Part shown: one piece after another, positions 27,832-38,743 of the stretch
Numbering within the stretch: the stretch's first letter is position 1
Layout of the letters: every line of letters begins with the position of its first letter
Assembly (NCBI RefSeq): GCF_008107625.1
Contig: NZ_SDKK01000007.1
Coordinates: forward strand, 160,500 to 224,499
Direction: 5' to 3'
Origin: Zoogloea oleivorans
Lineage (GTDB): Bacteria > Pseudomonadota > Gammaproteobacteria > Burkholderiales > Rhodocyclaceae
DNA: 64,000 nucleotides
Made by a program: the position numbers and the translations under genes
Notes under the pieces: generated by a model
Database searches by the model: none
What the model was told of the DNA's origin: nothing
What the model saw: only the letters and a program-made list of their open reading frames with translations

Positions 27832-29013
27832 ATGAATCATCGTGAGCGTTTTCTCGAACTCCAGTCGGTACTGAACGCGCATCAGATCCTGTGGCGTCCG
27901 TCGCCCTTCTACGTACATCGGCCCGAATGGTGCACCCACTGGCCAGACCTCGCCGAAGCGATCCTGGGCCTCGATGAACCCACGCTCGAACACTTCACTG
28001 CAAATCCAGAGGCCTGTCGGGCCTGGCTGGCCACCCGTCTGCCGGTGGCGCATTTGCTTGGCCCCCTGTGCGACCTTCCCGAACTGCCGCCCCGCGAACT
28101 GCCGCCCTGCGATGCGCACTTCGACTGGTTCATCCCCGGCCGCAAACGCGAACAGATCGACGCCTTCGCCGCCCACGGACCGGCAGCGCAGGCCCCGCTG
28201 CTGGAGTGGTGCGCCGGCAAGGGTCATCTGGGGCGGCGCATGGCCCTCAGCGACGATCTTCCCGTCAGTTCGCTGGAAATCGACCCGGCCCTGTGCGAAG
28301 ACGCCGCACGACTCGCCGCCCGCGCCGGCATTGCCCAAACGGTGCTGTGTGCCGACGCCCTCGATGACGCCTCCCGTACCCATGTGCGCGATCACGCGGT
28401 TCTGGCACTGCACGCCTGTGGCGAGCTGCACCGCTCGCTGGTGCGCACGGCGGCGCACGACGGAGCCCACAGCTATCGCATCGCCCCCTGCTGCTATTAC
28501 CGCGGCGCCCAGGACGGCTATCGCCCGCTAAGCCGCGACGCCGCCCTGCAACTGGATGGCAGCACCCTGCGCCTGGCCGTGACGGAAACCGTTACCGCAC
28601 CACAGCGCGTACGCCAGCGCCTGGCCAGGGATCAGACCTGGAAGCTCGCATTCATCGCCTTGCGCAATGCGCTCGAAGGCGAAAAGATCCGGCCTTTTCG
28701 GCCAGTCCCGGCAATCTGGCTGTCAGGAGACTTCGCCACTTACAGCCGGTCGCTGGCCCAGCGTGAAGGCGTGGCCTTGCCCGATGGGGTCGACTGGGCC
28801 CACTGGCTCGCCGCAGGTGAACGCCGACGTGCCGAAGTGCGGCGCTTTGAACTTGTACGCCACGCCTTTCGCCGGGCGCTGGAGATGTGGTTGGTCATGG
28901 ATGTCGCCCTGGGGCTGGAGGAAGCGGGCTTCGAGGTGGACGTCGGCACCTTTTGCCCCCGCTCGCTGACCCCGCGCAACCTGATGGTGCTGGCTCGGCG
29001 CCGACCGCATTAG
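27832..29013 (+). CDS. SAM-dependent methyltransferase domain protein
   Basis: 393 residues. The central SAM motif is LLEWCAGKGHLGRRMA (about 123-138), followed by an acidic end of strand two, SSLEIDPALCEDAA, and VLALHACGELHRSLVRTAA with APCCYYRG, a cysteine pair seen in METTL25/Rossmann methyltransferase-domain-32 relatives. The substrate is unknown. The gene overlaps the stop of the convergent hybrid kinase by 3 bases. I see no functional link to the folate operon beyond proximity. Confidence 0.7.
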   Translation: MNHRERFLELQSVLNAHQILWRPSPFYVHRPEWCTHWPDLAEAILGLDEPTLEHFTANPEACRAWLATRLPVAHLLGPLCDLPELPPRELPPCDAHFDWFIPGRKREQIDAFAAHGPAAQAPLLEWCAGKGHLGRRMALSDDLPVSSLEIDPALCEDAARLAARAGIAQTVLCADALDDASRTHVRDHAVLALHACGELHRSLVRTAAHDGAHSYRIAPCCYYRGAQDGYRPLSRDAALQLDGSTLRLAVTETVTAPQRVRQRLARDQTWKLAFIALRNALEGEKIRPFRPVPAIWLSGDFATYSRSLAQREGVALPDGVDWAHWLAAGERRRAEVRRFELVRHAFRRALEMWLVMDVALGLEEAGFEVDVGTFCPRSLTPRNLMVLARRRPH

Positions 29014-32000
29014 GGCCGGGTTGCCACCTGTAGCACAGGTGACTTCGCCAGCCACTTGAGCAAGATCTCATACAGGCTGGCTGGGTCTACAGGTTTGGCA
29101 ACATGGTCATTCATGCCTGCAGCGAGGCACACATGGCGGTCTTCATTGAAGGCGTTGGCCGTCATGGCGACGATCGGGATGTGCTCGTAGCCATGCACAG
29201 TGCGGATCAGGCGCGTCGCATCGACACCATTGAGATTCGGCATCTGCATGTCCATCAGGATCAGGTCGTATTGACCGGACCGCGTCATTTCCAGTGCCAG
29301 GGCGCCATCGTCAGCCACCGCCACGGTGAGGCCCGCATCCTCCAGCAACTCGCGCGCCACCTCCTGGCTGACCGGCTCATCCTCCACCAGCAAAATGCGC
29401 ACACCCGCGTATTCCGCCTTCAGGCGGTTTTCGGGAGATGCCCCTGTGCACGCCGGCACCGGCTCATCGGATTCCGTCGCCCTGCTCAGCCGGACGGTGA
29501 ACCAGAAGGTGCTGCCCTGCCCGGCTTCGCTTTCCATACCGATCTCGCCTCCCATCAGGTAGACCAGTCGCTTGCTGATGGCCAGACCCAGGCCGGTGCC
29601 CCCATACTTTCGGGTCATGGAGCTGTCGGCCTGCTCGAAGGCCGTGAAAAGCCGCTTCTGATCTTCGGCGGAAACGCCGATCCCGGTGTCCTTCACCTCA
29701 AAGCGCAACAGCACCTCGGTCGGCGAAGACGCCATCTCCCTGACCCGCAAGACGATCGAACCTTGAGTGGTGAACTTGATGGCATTGCTCATCAGGTTGA
29801 GGAGTATCTGACCGAGGCGCAGCGGATCGCCCAGTCTCAGCGTATCAACAATATCCAGGGGAACGTCGGTAACGAACGTCAGGCCCTGCTCCGAGATTCT
29901 GTGCCCGACCAGCGTCATGAGGCTTGCCAGCGGATCACTCAGCCTGAATGGAATCCGCTCCAGCGACAAACGTTCCGCTTCGATCTTGGAAATATCGAGA
30001 ATGTCGTTGATGACCGCCAGCAGGTGCTTCGAAGCGAGATCAATCTTGTTGAGCTTCTTGATCAGACCGGCATCGCTGGCCTGACGCAGCGCCAGGCTGG
30101 TCATCCCCATGATGCCGTTGAGCGGCGTACGCAATTCGTGGCTCATGTTGGCCAGAAAAACACTCTTGGCGCGACTGGCCGATTCCGCCACCTCCTTGGC
30201 TTCGCGCAACTGCATTTCGGTTGCCTTGCGGGCGGTAAGATCGACGTGGGTGCCAACAGCCCGCAATACGTGGCCCGCGCCATCCCGCTCGACAACCTTG
30301 CCGCGGCTCAATATCCATTTGTAGCGGCCATCCTTGCAGCGCAGGCGAAACTCGATCTCATAACTGCCGATACGCTCAAGCCGCTGCTGTAACAGCGCGA
30401 GAAAGCGCTCCCGATCATCGGAATGAATCAAGTCAAGCAAATGCGTTTCCATATCACTGCGCAACTCGCCTGGCGCATATCCCAGCATTTCACAGTAGGC
30501 GGAATTGATGTAACTGCGGTTGGTTTGAACGTTCCAGTCCCAAACACCGTCATTGGTCGCCTGCAGCGCATAGCCGAATCGCTCCTCGCTGACCCGGAGC
30601 TGCTCGGTTGCCCGGGCGAGCTCATGCGTACGCTTCTCCACCAGCTTTTCCAGGTGGATGCGATACTGGCCCAGTTCGAGCTCATCCTTCTTGCGGTCAC
30701 TGATATCGGTGTGCATGCCAATCATTTTCAATGGCTGGTGCTGTGCCCCCCACACGGAAATCTTGCCCACTGACTTGAGCCACACCCAGCCTCCGTCCCT
30801 GGTCTTCCGGCGGTATTCCATGGTCTCCGGACCGCCGTCAGCCAGGCATTTGCGAAACGCTGCATTCAGCGCATCGCTGTCATCCGGATGAACACTATTT
30901 TTCCACTCCGCCAGACTGGTCCGGAACTCCTCCGGGGTATAACCCAGAATTCGCGGATACTCGTCACTGGTGAGGACTTCCCCGGTCTGCAGATCCAGCT
31001 CGAACCACCCCTGGCGAGCGGCGGAAAGCGCAAGACGCAGCCGCCCTTCACTCTCCCGAAGCGTGCCCTGGGTGCTGGCGATGCGGCGATTCAGGCGCAA
31101 CAGGTAATACGTTGCCAAGGAAACAGCAGCAAGCACGACCAGCGCGGCAATCAGTACCGGCAACAACCACTCGGGCAGGTGTTTGCCACCCCCGTCGTAA
31201 ATGAAGCCATCCAGGGAATAATTCGGTTTGACCAGCCCGGCTTTGACAAAGACGTCGGCCATATGCTGCCAGCGCCCCGGATTCATATGACCGATTTCGA
31301 CCAGATCGGGAAGAACCAGCTTTTGCATTTCGGCAGCTTCAAATGCCAGATGCTCCCGTGTCTTCTCCACCTTGTACTTGCTGATCAGCAAGTCGATGAT
31401 TTCGTCAGGATGTGCCATGGCATAGTGCCAGCCCTTCAGCGTGGCACGACGCACGGCCTCCACACGCTCGGGGTTACTATTCAGCTCGGCTTCGGAAGTG
31501 AATAGAATATCACTGTAGAAATCCACCCCGTAATCGCTTGGATCAATGGTATTGAACGGCACATTGCGCTGCTTCAGGAAATACGGCTCGTTCGTTCTGT
31601 ATGAATTGAACGCATCGACCTTTCCGGAAATAAGGTCATTCAGCTTGTAACTGCTGGGAACGATATGAACCTGCGAAAGGGAAATGCCTTCCTTGAGGAA
31701 CATGGCCAGCAAATCGGCATCTTCGGTCAGGTTCATCAGCATGGCTTTCTTGCCGACGAGACCATGTACCGACGTGATGTTTGAGTCCTTGCGTGTCAGC
31801 AATACCGAGGCAGAATGCTGAAAAATGGCGGCCAGGGCGACAATCGGCTTGCCCTTCAGCCGTTCAAAAAGAACTTCACTGTTACCCACACCATACTGGG
31901 CGCGTCCGGCCAGGACTTCACTGGCGGGCTGGTGTTCCGTGCCGCCGGCATGCAGAGTGACCTGCACCCCCTCGTCCTGGTAGAAACCCTTTTCTACGGC

Positions 32001-32141
32001 AGCGTAGTAGCCGGCAAACTGGAATTGGTGATGCCACCGCAACTGCAGATCGATGGCTTCGCCAGCGTAGGAATAGGCTGCCAGCAGGAAGGCGGCGGCA
32101 GCCATGACTACACGCAGCACCAAATTTCTCATTCTCGTCAT
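29010..32141 (-). CDS. Hybrid histidine kinase with NMT1/THI5-like periplasmic sensor
   Basis: About 1043 residues. Signal peptide (about 4-26), a periplasmic NMT1/THI5-like binding domain (about 27-300; [20 protein letters not shown] then FYQDEG and [20 protein letters not shown]), a membrane helix (about 322-345), two PAS/PAC domains (about 370-490 and 525-650), HisKA with the phospho-His in [15 protein letters not shown], a HATPase with DTGIGVS and GGTGLGLAI, and a receiver with the Asp in [13 protein letters not shown] and Lys in [10 protein letters not shown] 32141 is preferred because the signal peptide follows; ATG 32189 is possible. The periplasmic domain suggests sensing of a pyrimidine or similar small molecule. 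No separate DNA-binding partner is adjacent. Confidence 0.88.
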   Translation of the reverse strand: MTRMRNLVLRVVMAAAAFLLAAYSYAGEAIDLQLRWHHQFQFAGYYAAVEKGFYQDEGVQVTLHAGGTEHQPASEVLAGRAQYGVGNSEVLFERLKGKPIVALAAIFQHSASVLLTRKDSNITSVHGLVGKKAMLMNLTEDADLLAMFLKEGISLSQVHIVPSSYKLNDLISGKVDAFNSYRTNEPYFLKQRNVPFNTIDPSDYGVDFYSDILFTSEAELNSNPERVEAVRRATLKGWHYAMAHPDEIIDLLISKYKVEKTREHLAFEAAEMQKLVLPDLVEIGHMNPGRWQHMADVFVKAGLVKPNYSLDGFIYDGGGKHLPEWLLPVLIAALVVLAAVSLATYYLLRLNRRIASTQGTLRESEGRLRLALSAARQGWFELDLQTGEVLTSDEYPRILGYTPEEFRTSLAEWKNSVHPDDSDALNAAFRKCLADGGPETMEYRRKTRDGGWVWLKSVGKISVWGAQHQPLKMIGMHTDISDRKKDELELGQYRIHLEKLVEKRTHELARATEQLRVSEERFGYALQATNDGVWDWNVQTNRSYINSAYCEMLGYAPGELRSDMETHLLDLIHSDDRERFLALLQQRLERIGSYEIEFRLRCKDGRYKWILSRGKVVERDGAGHVLRAVGTHVDLTARKATEMQLREAKEVAESASRAKSVFLANMSHELRTPLNGIMGMTSLALRQASDAGLIKKLNKIDLASKHLLAVINDILDISKIEAERLSLERIPFRLSDPLASLMTLVGHRISEQGLTFVTDVPLDIVDTLRLGDPLRLGQILLNLMSNAIKFTTQGSIVLRVREMASSPTEVLLRFEVKDTGIGVSAEDQKRLFTAFEQADSSMTRKYGGTGLGLAISKRLVYLMGGEIGMESEAGQGSTFWFTVRLSRATESDEPVPACTGASPENRLKAEYAGVRILLVEDEPVSQEVARELLEDAGLTVAVADDGALALEMTRSGQYDLILMDMQMPNLNGVDATRLIRTVHGYEHIPIVAMTANAFNEDRHVCLAAGMNDHVAKPVDPASLYEILLKWLAKSPVLQVATRP

Positions 32142-32544
32142 GGGTGGAACGTAGGCTGGAGAATATTTTTCTGGTTGAAACCCACCCATACATTACCCCA
32201 TTTACAGACCCGGGGAGACGGCCGGAAGCCCTGAAAACACCGGACTGGTAATTTCGCACTTTTTCTATATTTGACTGAAATCGATGCAGACAAGAGGCTG
32301 ATGGGTCTCCCTGCAAGGACGGCCAGCCCACATCCGTCTTGAGCTTCAACAATTCGCTACGTTTGACCCACACCCTGACCCGGCACAAGACAGGAGTCGA
32401 AAAACACGTCATATCAATAAAAATTGCCGACTCTCGTGCTTCGGACGCCAATGCGAGCCTATTGACGAGGTAAGGAAAAATAAACGATACGAAATACGAG
32501 TCGAAAAACTGATTTTATCAGCCAGCCTCCCGCCGCCAGGGCTC
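32142..32544. other. Non-coding spacer between hybrid kinase and acyltransferase
   Basis: About 400 bp with no convincing gene on either strand. It should hold the kinase promoter and the 3' end of the acyltransferase transcript. A T/A-rich part lies at about 32410-32520. I see no clear terminator or operator. Confidence 0.4.
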
Positions 32545-33618
32545 CTACTCGATGCTGACGTGCAGCACACCCTTCGGCCGGGAAATCCGGGCCATGAACA
32601 GCTTCTGCAGGCGCATCACCCAGGAATTACTCTCCACATATCTGTAACTCCACAGCGACAGCACACAAACAAGCATGGTCACCAATGCAAGGATGAAAAC
32701 CATCAGCAAGCCCGCAGGCGCCTTGCCAAACAACTGGAGCGCAACACAAATCACGATTATGTGGACCAGATAGGTCGAATACGAGGCGTCGCCCAGCCTG
32801 ACCAGCGCCTTGACCAGTATCGCCTGGGGATTGATGCGCGACTCAAGGACAAGCGCCGCCAGTACCAGCGAACCAGCAGCCGTAAACCGGTAGATAAATG
32901 CCCATTGATGGATCGCCATGCAGAGCAGTCCGACAATCAGCAAAAAGCCACCCAGAGAATAGGCATATCGCTGCGACCATTCGGCGAAGCCCCTGTTACC
33001 CGTCAGCAAGGCCAGCACAAAACCGATCAGGAACTCGTACAGCAACTTGCTGGACAGCACTGGCGAGAAGGCATACCCCCCCGGAAAGACAAAGGGCAAG
33101 GTACCCAGCAGCACAAAACAGAGCAGTAGCCCCCAGCGTTGACTGATCAACAGGCAGACAGCCAGTGCCATATAGAAAAACATCTCGAAATCAAGGGTCC
33201 AGCCGACCGTCAACAACGGATAGACACCGAGCCCCGACGGGTTCGAGACGGGAATGAAGAACAGCGACTTCAGCAGGCTGCCCAGGTTGTAGTCCGTATA
33301 GCTGAAGCCTTGCGGAAACAGACTGATCCCAGCAACAACAAGCAGGGTGTGAAACCAGTAGGCCGGCACAATACGAAAAACCCGGCCGACGGCGAACCGG
33401 CAAGCGCTGACGTGGCCTTTGTTCACCGCCGAAAACATGACGAATCCGCTCAGGACAAAAAACAGGTCTACGCCGAACCCACCATAGCGCACGAATAAAG
33501 CGCCCAGCGAGAACCCGTCCACGTCGAGGCCAAAAAACAATTGCATGAAATGGTGATACACCACCATCCAAGCCGCGATGGCCCGCAGCATTTGCAAGGA
33601 TTTTATTTTTTCAGACAA
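32545..33618 (-). CDS. Acyltransferase family 3 (OafA/NolL-like) membrane protein
   Basis: 357 residues with about ten membrane helices. The N-terminus carries the family signature: SLQMLRAIAAWMVVYHHF with conserved Arg and His, then GVDLFFVLSGFVMF. LGDASYSTYLVHI near the end is also characteristic. Such enzymes O-acetylate surface polysaccharides or modify other carbohydrates. Base composition is less GC-rich than in flanking operons and no polysaccharide genes are adjacent, suggesting an accessory gene. Confidence 0.85.
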   Translation of the reverse strand: MSEKIKSLQMLRAIAAWMVVYHHFMQLFFGLDVDGFSLGALFVRYGGFGVDLFFVLSGFVMFSAVNKGHVSACRFAVGRVFRIVPAYWFHTLLVVAGISLFPQGFSYTDYNLGSLLKSLFFIPVSNPSGLGVYPLLTVGWTLDFEMFFYMALAVCLLISQRWGLLLCFVLLGTLPFVFPGGYAFSPVLSSKLLYEFLIGFVLALLTGNRGFAEWSQRYAYSLGGFLLIVGLLCMAIHQWAFIYRFTAAGSLVLAALVLESRINPQAILVKALVRLGDASYSTYLVHIIVICVALQLFGKAPAGLLMVFILALVTMLVCVLSLWSYRYVESNSWVMRLQKLFMARISRPKGVLHVSIE

Positions 33619-33923
33619 GGCGACCTCCTCGATACCCTGACGGGAGCGCCTACGGCAAACAACACCGGTAATAGCCTGCGCTTATCGAGAAGCGTACGTT
33701 GTCACCGGTTCCAAACCGGTTATAAAGCAGTTATAAAATGGTGACAAAAAGTACAAACGGGCCGCGGCGTAAGCTGCAGCTGTCCTGAAAATCAGATCTT
33801 CACCGGAATACCCTGCCCCGGTGAGTGCCCCAGCCCGCCATGTTTATCAGAGGCCTCCGATGAGCGTCGCCAGCCGGCCATTGGCGAGCGACAGCAGCAC
33901 CGTGGCCGGAGCGTGCCCGATGC
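33619..33923. other. Spacer with acyltransferase promoter; no gene seen
   Basis: 305 bp. The part near 33699-33747 holds the promoter described separately. The part near 33780-33920 holds CACCGG and CCGGTG arms around 33798-33820 without a T-run. A short minus-strand frame just after the sulfate-binding gene could encode a hydrophobic tail, but has no start and no recognisable family. Confidence 0.4.
33699..33747 (-). promoter_or_regulatory. Sigma-70-type promoter with inverted and tandem repeats, upstream of acyltransferase
   Basis: On the minus strand TTGTCA (33747-33742) and TATAAC (33724-33719) are separated by 17 bp, predicting a start near 33711. The promoter is enclosed by an 8-bp inverted repeat, TTGTCACC at 33699-33706 and GGTGACAA at 33740-33747. 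Inside are two tandem GTTATAAA units and a CCGGTT/AACCGG dyad. This looks like a regulated promoter; the regulator is unknown. Confidence 0.5.
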
Positions 33924-34931
33924 TTACTTGACGCTGATCTGGTCGAACACCCCGCCGTCGGCAAAGTGGGCCTTCTGGGTCTTGGCCCAGCCACCAAACA
34001 CGGCGTCGATGGTGAACAACTTGACCGGGGCGAACTGCCTGGCGTACTTGGCGGCGATCTTCGGGTCGATCGGGCGGTAGTAGTTCTTGCCGGCGATCTC
34101 CTGGCCTTCGGGCGAGTACAGGTATTCGAGGTAAGCGGTGGCCACCTTGCGGGTGCCGCGCTTGTCGACCACCTTGTCCACCACGCTCACCGGCGGCTCG
34201 GCCAGAATCGACAGCGACGGGGTGACGATGTCGAACTTGTCCGGACCCAGCTCCTTGACGGCCAGGTAGGCTTCATTTTCCCAGGCGATCAGCACGTCGC
34301 CGATGCCGCGCTCGGCAAAAGTGGTGGTGGAGCCACGGGCGCCGGAGTCGAGCACCTTGACGTTGGCGAAGAGCTTCTTGACGAAGTCCTTGGCGGTGGC
34401 GTCATTGCCGCCCGGCTGCTTGAGCGAGTAACCCCACGCGGCCAGGTAGTTCCAGCGCGCGCCGCCGGAGGTCTTGGGGTTCGGGGTGATCACCTCGACG
34501 CCCGGCTTGACCAGATCGTTCCAGTCCTTGATGCCCTTCGGGTTGCCCTTGCGCACCAGGAACACGATGGTCGAGGTGTAGGGCGAGGCGTTGTGCGGCA
34601 GACGCTTCTGCCAGTCGGCCGGAATCAGCTTGCCGTTGTCGTGCAGCGCATCGACGTCGCTGGCCAGGGCCAGGGTCACCACGTCGGCTTCGAGGCCGTC
34701 GATGACGGCGCGGGCCTGCTTGCCCGAACCACCGTGGGAAGCCTTGAAGGTGACGACTTCATTGTTCTTGGCCTTCCAGTACTTGGCGAAGGCGGCGTTG
34801 TAATCCTGGTAAAGCTCGCGGGTCGGATCGTAGGAAACGTTGAGCAGCGTCACGTCCGCCTGGGCCAGACTGGAAAAACCGAGGACGAGCGCCAGGGAAA
34901 CAAGGGAACGACGAGCAAGACGGGATTTCAT
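33924..34931 (-). CDS. sbp: Periplasmic sulfate-binding protein of ABC transporter
   Basis: 335 residues with a signal peptide (about 1-23, [19 protein letters not shown]). Family blocks are [59 protein letters not shown]-like [18 protein letters not shown] and [13 protein letters not shown], all characteristic of Sbp/CysP. Frame extends to 35108 but the ATG at 34931 begins the signal peptide. The upstream DNA is AT-rich with ATAAGCATAAGAATT-like repeats that could be a CysB site. No cysTWA genes are in the window, so the permease lies elsewhere. Confidence 0.9.
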   Translation of the reverse strand: MKSRLARRSLVSLALVLGFSSLAQADVTLLNVSYDPTRELYQDYNAAFAKYWKAKNNEVVTFKASHGGSGKQARAVIDGLEADVVTLALASDVDALHDNGKLIPADWQKRLPHNASPYTSTIVFLVRKGNPKGIKDWNDLVKPGVEVITPNPKTSGGARWNYLAAWGYSLKQPGGNDATAKDFVKKLFANVKVLDSGARGSTTTFAERGIGDVLIAWENEAYLAVKELGPDKFDIVTPSLSILAEPPVSVVDKVVDKRGTRKVATAYLEYLYSPEGQEIAGKNYYRPIDPKIAAKYARQFAPVKLFTIDAVFGGWAKTQKAHFADGGVFDQISVK

Positions 34932-35063
34932 GAGAGTGCCTGTGAAGTAACGATGAGTAAGGCAAAGTCTAGAGAGGCGCTGATAATTGGCGAACCAAGA
35001 AAAATTCTTATGCTTATTCTGTGACGAATGATTTCCTTTGCAGCCCCGCAGCGGGGAACAGGC

Positions 35064-35096
35064 AAAACCGGCTGCCCGCAGACACGGACAGCCGGT
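35064..35096 (-). terminator. Terminator of the xdh-ABC transporter operon
   Basis: On the minus strand ACCGGCTG and CAGCCGGT form an 8-bp stem (35096-35089 and 35074-35067) with a 14-base loop and run into TTTT. It lies about 45 bp after the last permease stop codon. A second small GC hairpin, CCCCGC/GCGGGG, follows at about 35043-35056. Confidence 0.55.
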
Positions 35097-35140
35097 AGCC
35101 GAACCCACGCTCAGTCCCCCTCGACAAGGGCGCCCGCGCC

Positions 35141-36067
35141 TCAGTGATCGGCCCGGAAGCTCACCCCAAGGGACATGGGCTTGTTGAGGAGGATGGTGTG
35201 GGCATCGCGGGAGATGAAGACGAGCACGGCAATGGTGGCCAGATACGGCAGCATCGACAGAAACTCGGAGGGAATTGCCAGCCCCAGCCCCTGTCCATGA
35301 AACTGCAGCACCGTGACACCGCCAAACAGGTAGGCCCCCAACACCACGCCGCGGGGCTTCCAGGTGGCGAACACGACGAGCGCCAAGGCGATCCAGCCGC
35401 GCCCGGCCGTCATGCCTTCAACCCACATCGGCGTAAGCACCATCGACATGTAGGCGCCCGCCAGCCCCGCCAACGCACCGCCAAACAGCACCGCAGCGTA
35501 ACGCAGGGCAATTACCGGGTAGCCGATGGCATGGGCACTGTCGGGGGACTCGCCAATGGCGCGCAGGATGAGGCCCGGACGGCTGTGCGCCAGCCCCCAG
35601 CCAACCGCCACCACCAGCAACAGCGCGGCATAGACCAGGCCGTCGAAGCGGAACAGCAGCGGGCCGACAAACGGCAAGTCCGATAGAAAGGGAATGAAGA
35701 TCCGCGGCAGCGGCTCGACCGTCTGGCCGGCCAGCCCCTTGCCGGCAAACGCTGACAGGCCAACCCCGAAGAGCGTCAGCGCCAGGCCGGTGGCCACCTG
35801 GTTGGTCTGCAGACTCAGGGTCAGCACCGCAAAGATCAGCGCCACCGCCATCGCCGCCCCCATCGCGGCCAGCAGCCCGAGCGTGGCAGAGCCCGTGACG
35901 AGGGTCACGCCAAAACCCGCCACGGCGCCGGTCAGCATCATGCCCTCCACGCCGAGGTTGAGCACCCCGGCGCGCTCGGTCACCAGCTCACCGGTGGCAG
36001 CCAGGATCAGCGGCGTTGCCGCCCCGGCAGTGCTGGCCAGAAAGGGAATCAGGTCGTCGATCGTCAT
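35141..36067 (-). CDS. ABC transporter permease, BMP/nucleoside-purine type (second permease)
   Basis: 308 residues with about nine or ten membrane helices and the branched-chain/BMP permease pattern: [20 protein letters not shown] near the N-terminus and [20 protein letters not shown] near the C-terminus. It pairs with the preceding permease, the double ATPase and the BMP binding protein encoded at 45780. Its start overlaps the stop of the first permease by 4 bases. It is the last gene of the six-gene xdhABC-transporter operon. Predicted substrate: a purine or nucleoside. Confidence 0.87.
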   Translation of the reverse strand: MTIDDLIPFLASTAGAATPLILAATGELVTERAGVLNLGVEGMMLTGAVAGFGVTLVTGSATLGLLAAMGAAMAVALIFAVLTLSLQTNQVATGLALTLFGVGLSAFAGKGLAGQTVEPLPRIFIPFLSDLPFVGPLLFRFDGLVYAALLLVVAVGWGLAHSRPGLILRAIGESPDSAHAIGYPVIALRYAAVLFGGALAGLAGAYMSMVLTPMWVEGMTAGRGWIALALVVFATWKPRGVVLGAYLFGGVTVLQFHGQGLGLAIPSEFLSMLPYLATIAVLVFISRDAHTILLNKPMSLGVSFRADH

Positions 36068-37161
36068 GCTGCGTTACCTCCCGAAGCAGCCGGCAACGCG
36101 GACACACGTGCGGCAGGTTTGAACCGGTAATGAATGAACAGATCGGCGGCCAGCAGATAGAAAAGCAGCAGCCCCTGGAACAGCCCGGTGATTGCCGACG
36201 GCAGTTGCAGCTCCATCTGCGCCGACTCGCCGCCGATATAGAGCAGGGACATCAGCACGGCGGCCAGCACCACCCCGAGCGGATGCAGGCGCCCGACGTA
36301 GGCGACGATGATCGCGGCAAAGCCGTAGCCCGGCGATACCGAGGACTGCAACTGGCCGATCGGCCCGGCCACCTCCCCCACCCCGGCCAGACCGGCCAGC
36401 CCGCCGCTGAGCATGAAGCCCAGCCACACGTTGCGCTTTTCGCTGAAACCGGCATACGCCGCCGCCGCGGGCGCCATGCCGCTGACCTGCATCCGGTAGC
36501 CGGCAAAGGTGCGGGCACAGAAGAACCAGGCGCCGCCCACCAGCACCAGCGACAGCGGAAAGGCGGCATTGGTGCGCAGGCCCTCGAAGAGCAGCGGCAG
36601 CAGCGCCGCGTCGTGGAACATGCGCGACTGGGGAAAATTGAAGCCATCCGGATCGCGCAGCGGGCCATGCACGAGGTAGCTGAGCAACAGATACGCCACA
36701 TACACCAGCATCAGGCTGACAAGAATCTCGCTGGTATTGAAACGCGTGCGCAGCAGCGCCGGAATGGCCGCCCAGGCCATGCCCCCGAGCGCCCCGGCGA
36801 GCAGCATCAGCGGCACCAGCCAGACCGCTTCCACATCCTGAAAGTACAAGGCGACACAGCCGCCGGCAATGGCGCCGACCGTCAGTTGCCCGTCGGCGCC
36901 GATGTTCCACACGCTGGCCCGGAACCCCAGCGCGAGGCCCACGCCGCACAGGATCAGCGGCGTTGCCTTGAGGAGCAGCTCGCCGATGCCATAGGCGGTG
37001 CTGGCCGGCTTGATGAAATACACATAAAAGGCATGCAGCGGCTCCTGGCCGAGAAAGCTGAACAGCAGGGAACCGCTGACCAGCATGGCCGCCGCGGCGA
37101 TCAGCGGCGAGGCCAGCATCATGGCGCGGGAGGGTTCGAGGCGGGCTTCAAGCCGGGACAT
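36064..37161 (-). CDS. ABC transporter permease, BMP/nucleoside-purine type (first permease)
   Basis: 365 residues, a polytopic protein with family motifs such as ATPLILCGVGLALGFRASVW and NIGADGQLTVGAI, GGMAWAAIPALLRTRFNTSE and YGFAAIIVAYVGRLHPLG. The start at 37161 follows GGAGT; an in-frame ATG at 37191 lies inside the ATPase gene. It overlaps the ATPase gene by 14 bases and the next permease by 4. Confidence 0.87.
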   Translation of the reverse strand: MSRLEARLEPSRAMMLASPLIAAAAMLVSGSLLFSFLGQEPLHAFYVYFIKPASTAYGIGELLLKATPLILCGVGLALGFRASVWNIGADGQLTVGAIAGGCVALYFQDVEAVWLVPLMLLAGALGGMAWAAIPALLRTRFNTSEILVSLMLVYVAYLLLSYLVHGPLRDPDGFNFPQSRMFHDAALLPLLFEGLRTNAAFPLSLVLVGGAWFFCARTFAGYRMQVSGMAPAAAAYAGFSEKRNVWLGFMLSGGLAGLAGVGEVAGPIGQLQSSVSPGYGFAAIIVAYVGRLHPLGVVLAAVLMSLLYIGGESAQMELQLPSAITGLFQGLLLFYLLAADLFIHYRFKPAARVSALPAASGGNAA

Positions 37162-38743
37162 GGTGGCGTACTCCTGTAGAGGGGGTTGCATCGGTGCGAT
37201 CGGTGAAGTTGCCGCTCATCCACACGCCGATCCGGTCCACGCTGGTTTCACTCACTGGCACCCGCCGCGACAGGCGGCCATCGGCAATCACCGCCAGGTG
37301 GTCGCACATCATGAAAAGCTCGTCGAGTTCTTCCGACACCACCAGCACCGCCACGCCCTGGTCGCGCAGATCGATGATCGCCTGGCGGATCAGCATCGAG
37401 GCGCCGATATCCACGCCCCAGGTGGGCTGGGCCACCACCATCACCTTCGGCGCCAGCAGCGTTTCGCGGCCGACAATGAACTTCTGCAGGTTACCGCCCG
37501 ACAGGCTGCTCGCCAGGGCGCTGCTGCCGCCGCACTTGACCTTGAAGTGCTCGATCACCTTGCGGGCAAAGCTGCCCACCGCCCCCGACTGGATCAGGCC
37601 GCGGTGCACCATGCCGGTACCGCAGGCCTGCACATGACCGGTCAGCAGGGCGTTGTCGGCCAGCGACAGGGCCGGCACGGCGCCACGTCCAAGGCGCTCC
37701 TCGGGCACGAAGCCGAGGCCGATTTGGCGCCGCTGCGCCGGGTCCATCCGGCCCGCATCCACTCCGCACAGTTGCACCGCGGCGGCCTGATCAAGGCGTC
37801 TCTCGCCGGACAGCGCCTTGAGGAGTTCCTGCTGGCCGTTGCCGGACACCCCGGCGATACCGACGATTTCGCCGCTATGCACCGTCAGGCTGATGTCGTG
37901 CAGATCGGTGCCGAAGGGATCGTCGCTGGGCAGGCTCAACCCGTGCAGCGCCAGACGGACCTCACCGGGTGTGCGCGGGGTCATGCGGCAGGCCGGGAGT
38001 TCCTTGCCGATCATCAGTTCGGCCAGCGACCCGGTGGTTTCTTCGCGCGGATTGGCGATGCCGGACACGCGCCCCGCTCGCAGCACCGTGGCCTTGTCGC
38101 AGAGGGACTGGATCTCGTCGAGCTTGTGACTGATGTAGAGAATGCTGCAGCCCTCCGCCGCCAGCCGGCGCAGCGACGCGAACAGCGTCTGGACGGCCTG
38201 CGGAGTGAGCACCGAGGTAGGTTCGTCCATGATCAGGAGGCGCGGCGACTGGAGCAGGCAGCGCACGATCTCGACCCGCTGGCGTTCGCCTACCGACATG
38301 CTGTGCACCAGCCGGTAGGGGTCGAGCGGCAAGCCGTATTCCTCCGACACGGTACGAATGCGCGGGGCCAGTTCGGCCAGCGGTACCCGCTCGTCGAGGG
38401 ACAGGGAGATGTTCTCGACCACGCTGAGGGTCTCGAACACCGAGAAGTGCTGGAACACCATGCCGATGCCCAGGCTGCGCGCCGCCGACGGCGAAGTGAT
38501 GCGCACCTGGCGCCCGTCCCACAGCATCTCGCCCGCATCGGGCCGGGTGACGCCGTAGATGATCTTCATCAGCGTACTCTTGCCGGCGCCGTTTTCGCCG
38601 AGCACGGCGTGGATCTCGCCCGGCATCACGGTCAGGTCGATCCTGTCGTTGGCCACGACGGAAGGGTAGGCCTTGGAAATCCCCAGCAACTGCAGGCGGG
38701 GTTCCGGGCGCACCGACGGTACGACGGAAACAGCTTCGCTCAT
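37148..38743 (-). CDS. ABC transporter ATP-binding protein with two nucleotide-binding domains
   Basis: 531 residues, RbsA-like duplicated ATPase of the BMP-type nucleoside importers. The first domain has Walker A GENGAGKSTLMK, signature MSVGERQRVEI and Walker B LLIMDEPTSVL. The second has a degenerate P-loop, GVSGNGQQELLKAL, signature SLSGGNLQKFI and VMVVAQPTWGVD; the divergent second half is normal for this subfamily. It overlaps xdhC by 4 bases, coupling purine import to xanthine oxidation. Confidence 0.9.
   Translation of the reverse strand: MSEAVSVVPSVRPEPRLQLLGISKAYPSVVANDRIDLTVMPGEIHAVLGENGAGKSTLMKIIYGVTRPDAGEMLWDGRQVRITSPSAARSLGIGMVFQHFSVFETLSVVENISLSLDERVPLAELAPRIRTVSEEYGLPLDPYRLVHSMSVGERQRVEIVRCLLQSPRLLIMDEPTSVLTPQAVQTLFASLRRLAAEGCSILYISHKLDEIQSLCDKATVLRAGRVSGIANPREETTGSLAELMIGKELPACRMTPRTPGEVRLALHGLSLPSDDPFGTDLHDISLTVHSGEIVGIAGVSGNGQQELLKALSGERRLDQAAAVQLCGVDAGRMDPAQRRQIGLGFVPEERLGRGAVPALSLADNALLTGHVQACGTGMVHRGLIQSGAVGSFARKVIEHFKVKCGGSSALASSLSGGNLQKFIVGRETLLAPKVMVVAQPTWGVDIGASMLIRQAIIDLRDQGVAVLVVSEELDELFMMCDHLAVIADGRLSRRVPVSETSVDRIGVWMSGNFTDRTDATPSTGVRHHVPA

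Noticed and set aside
33840-33923. Short minus-strand hydrophobic frame after sbp as a gene remnant
   Set aside because: No start codon, only about 25 codons and no recognisable family; could be chance.
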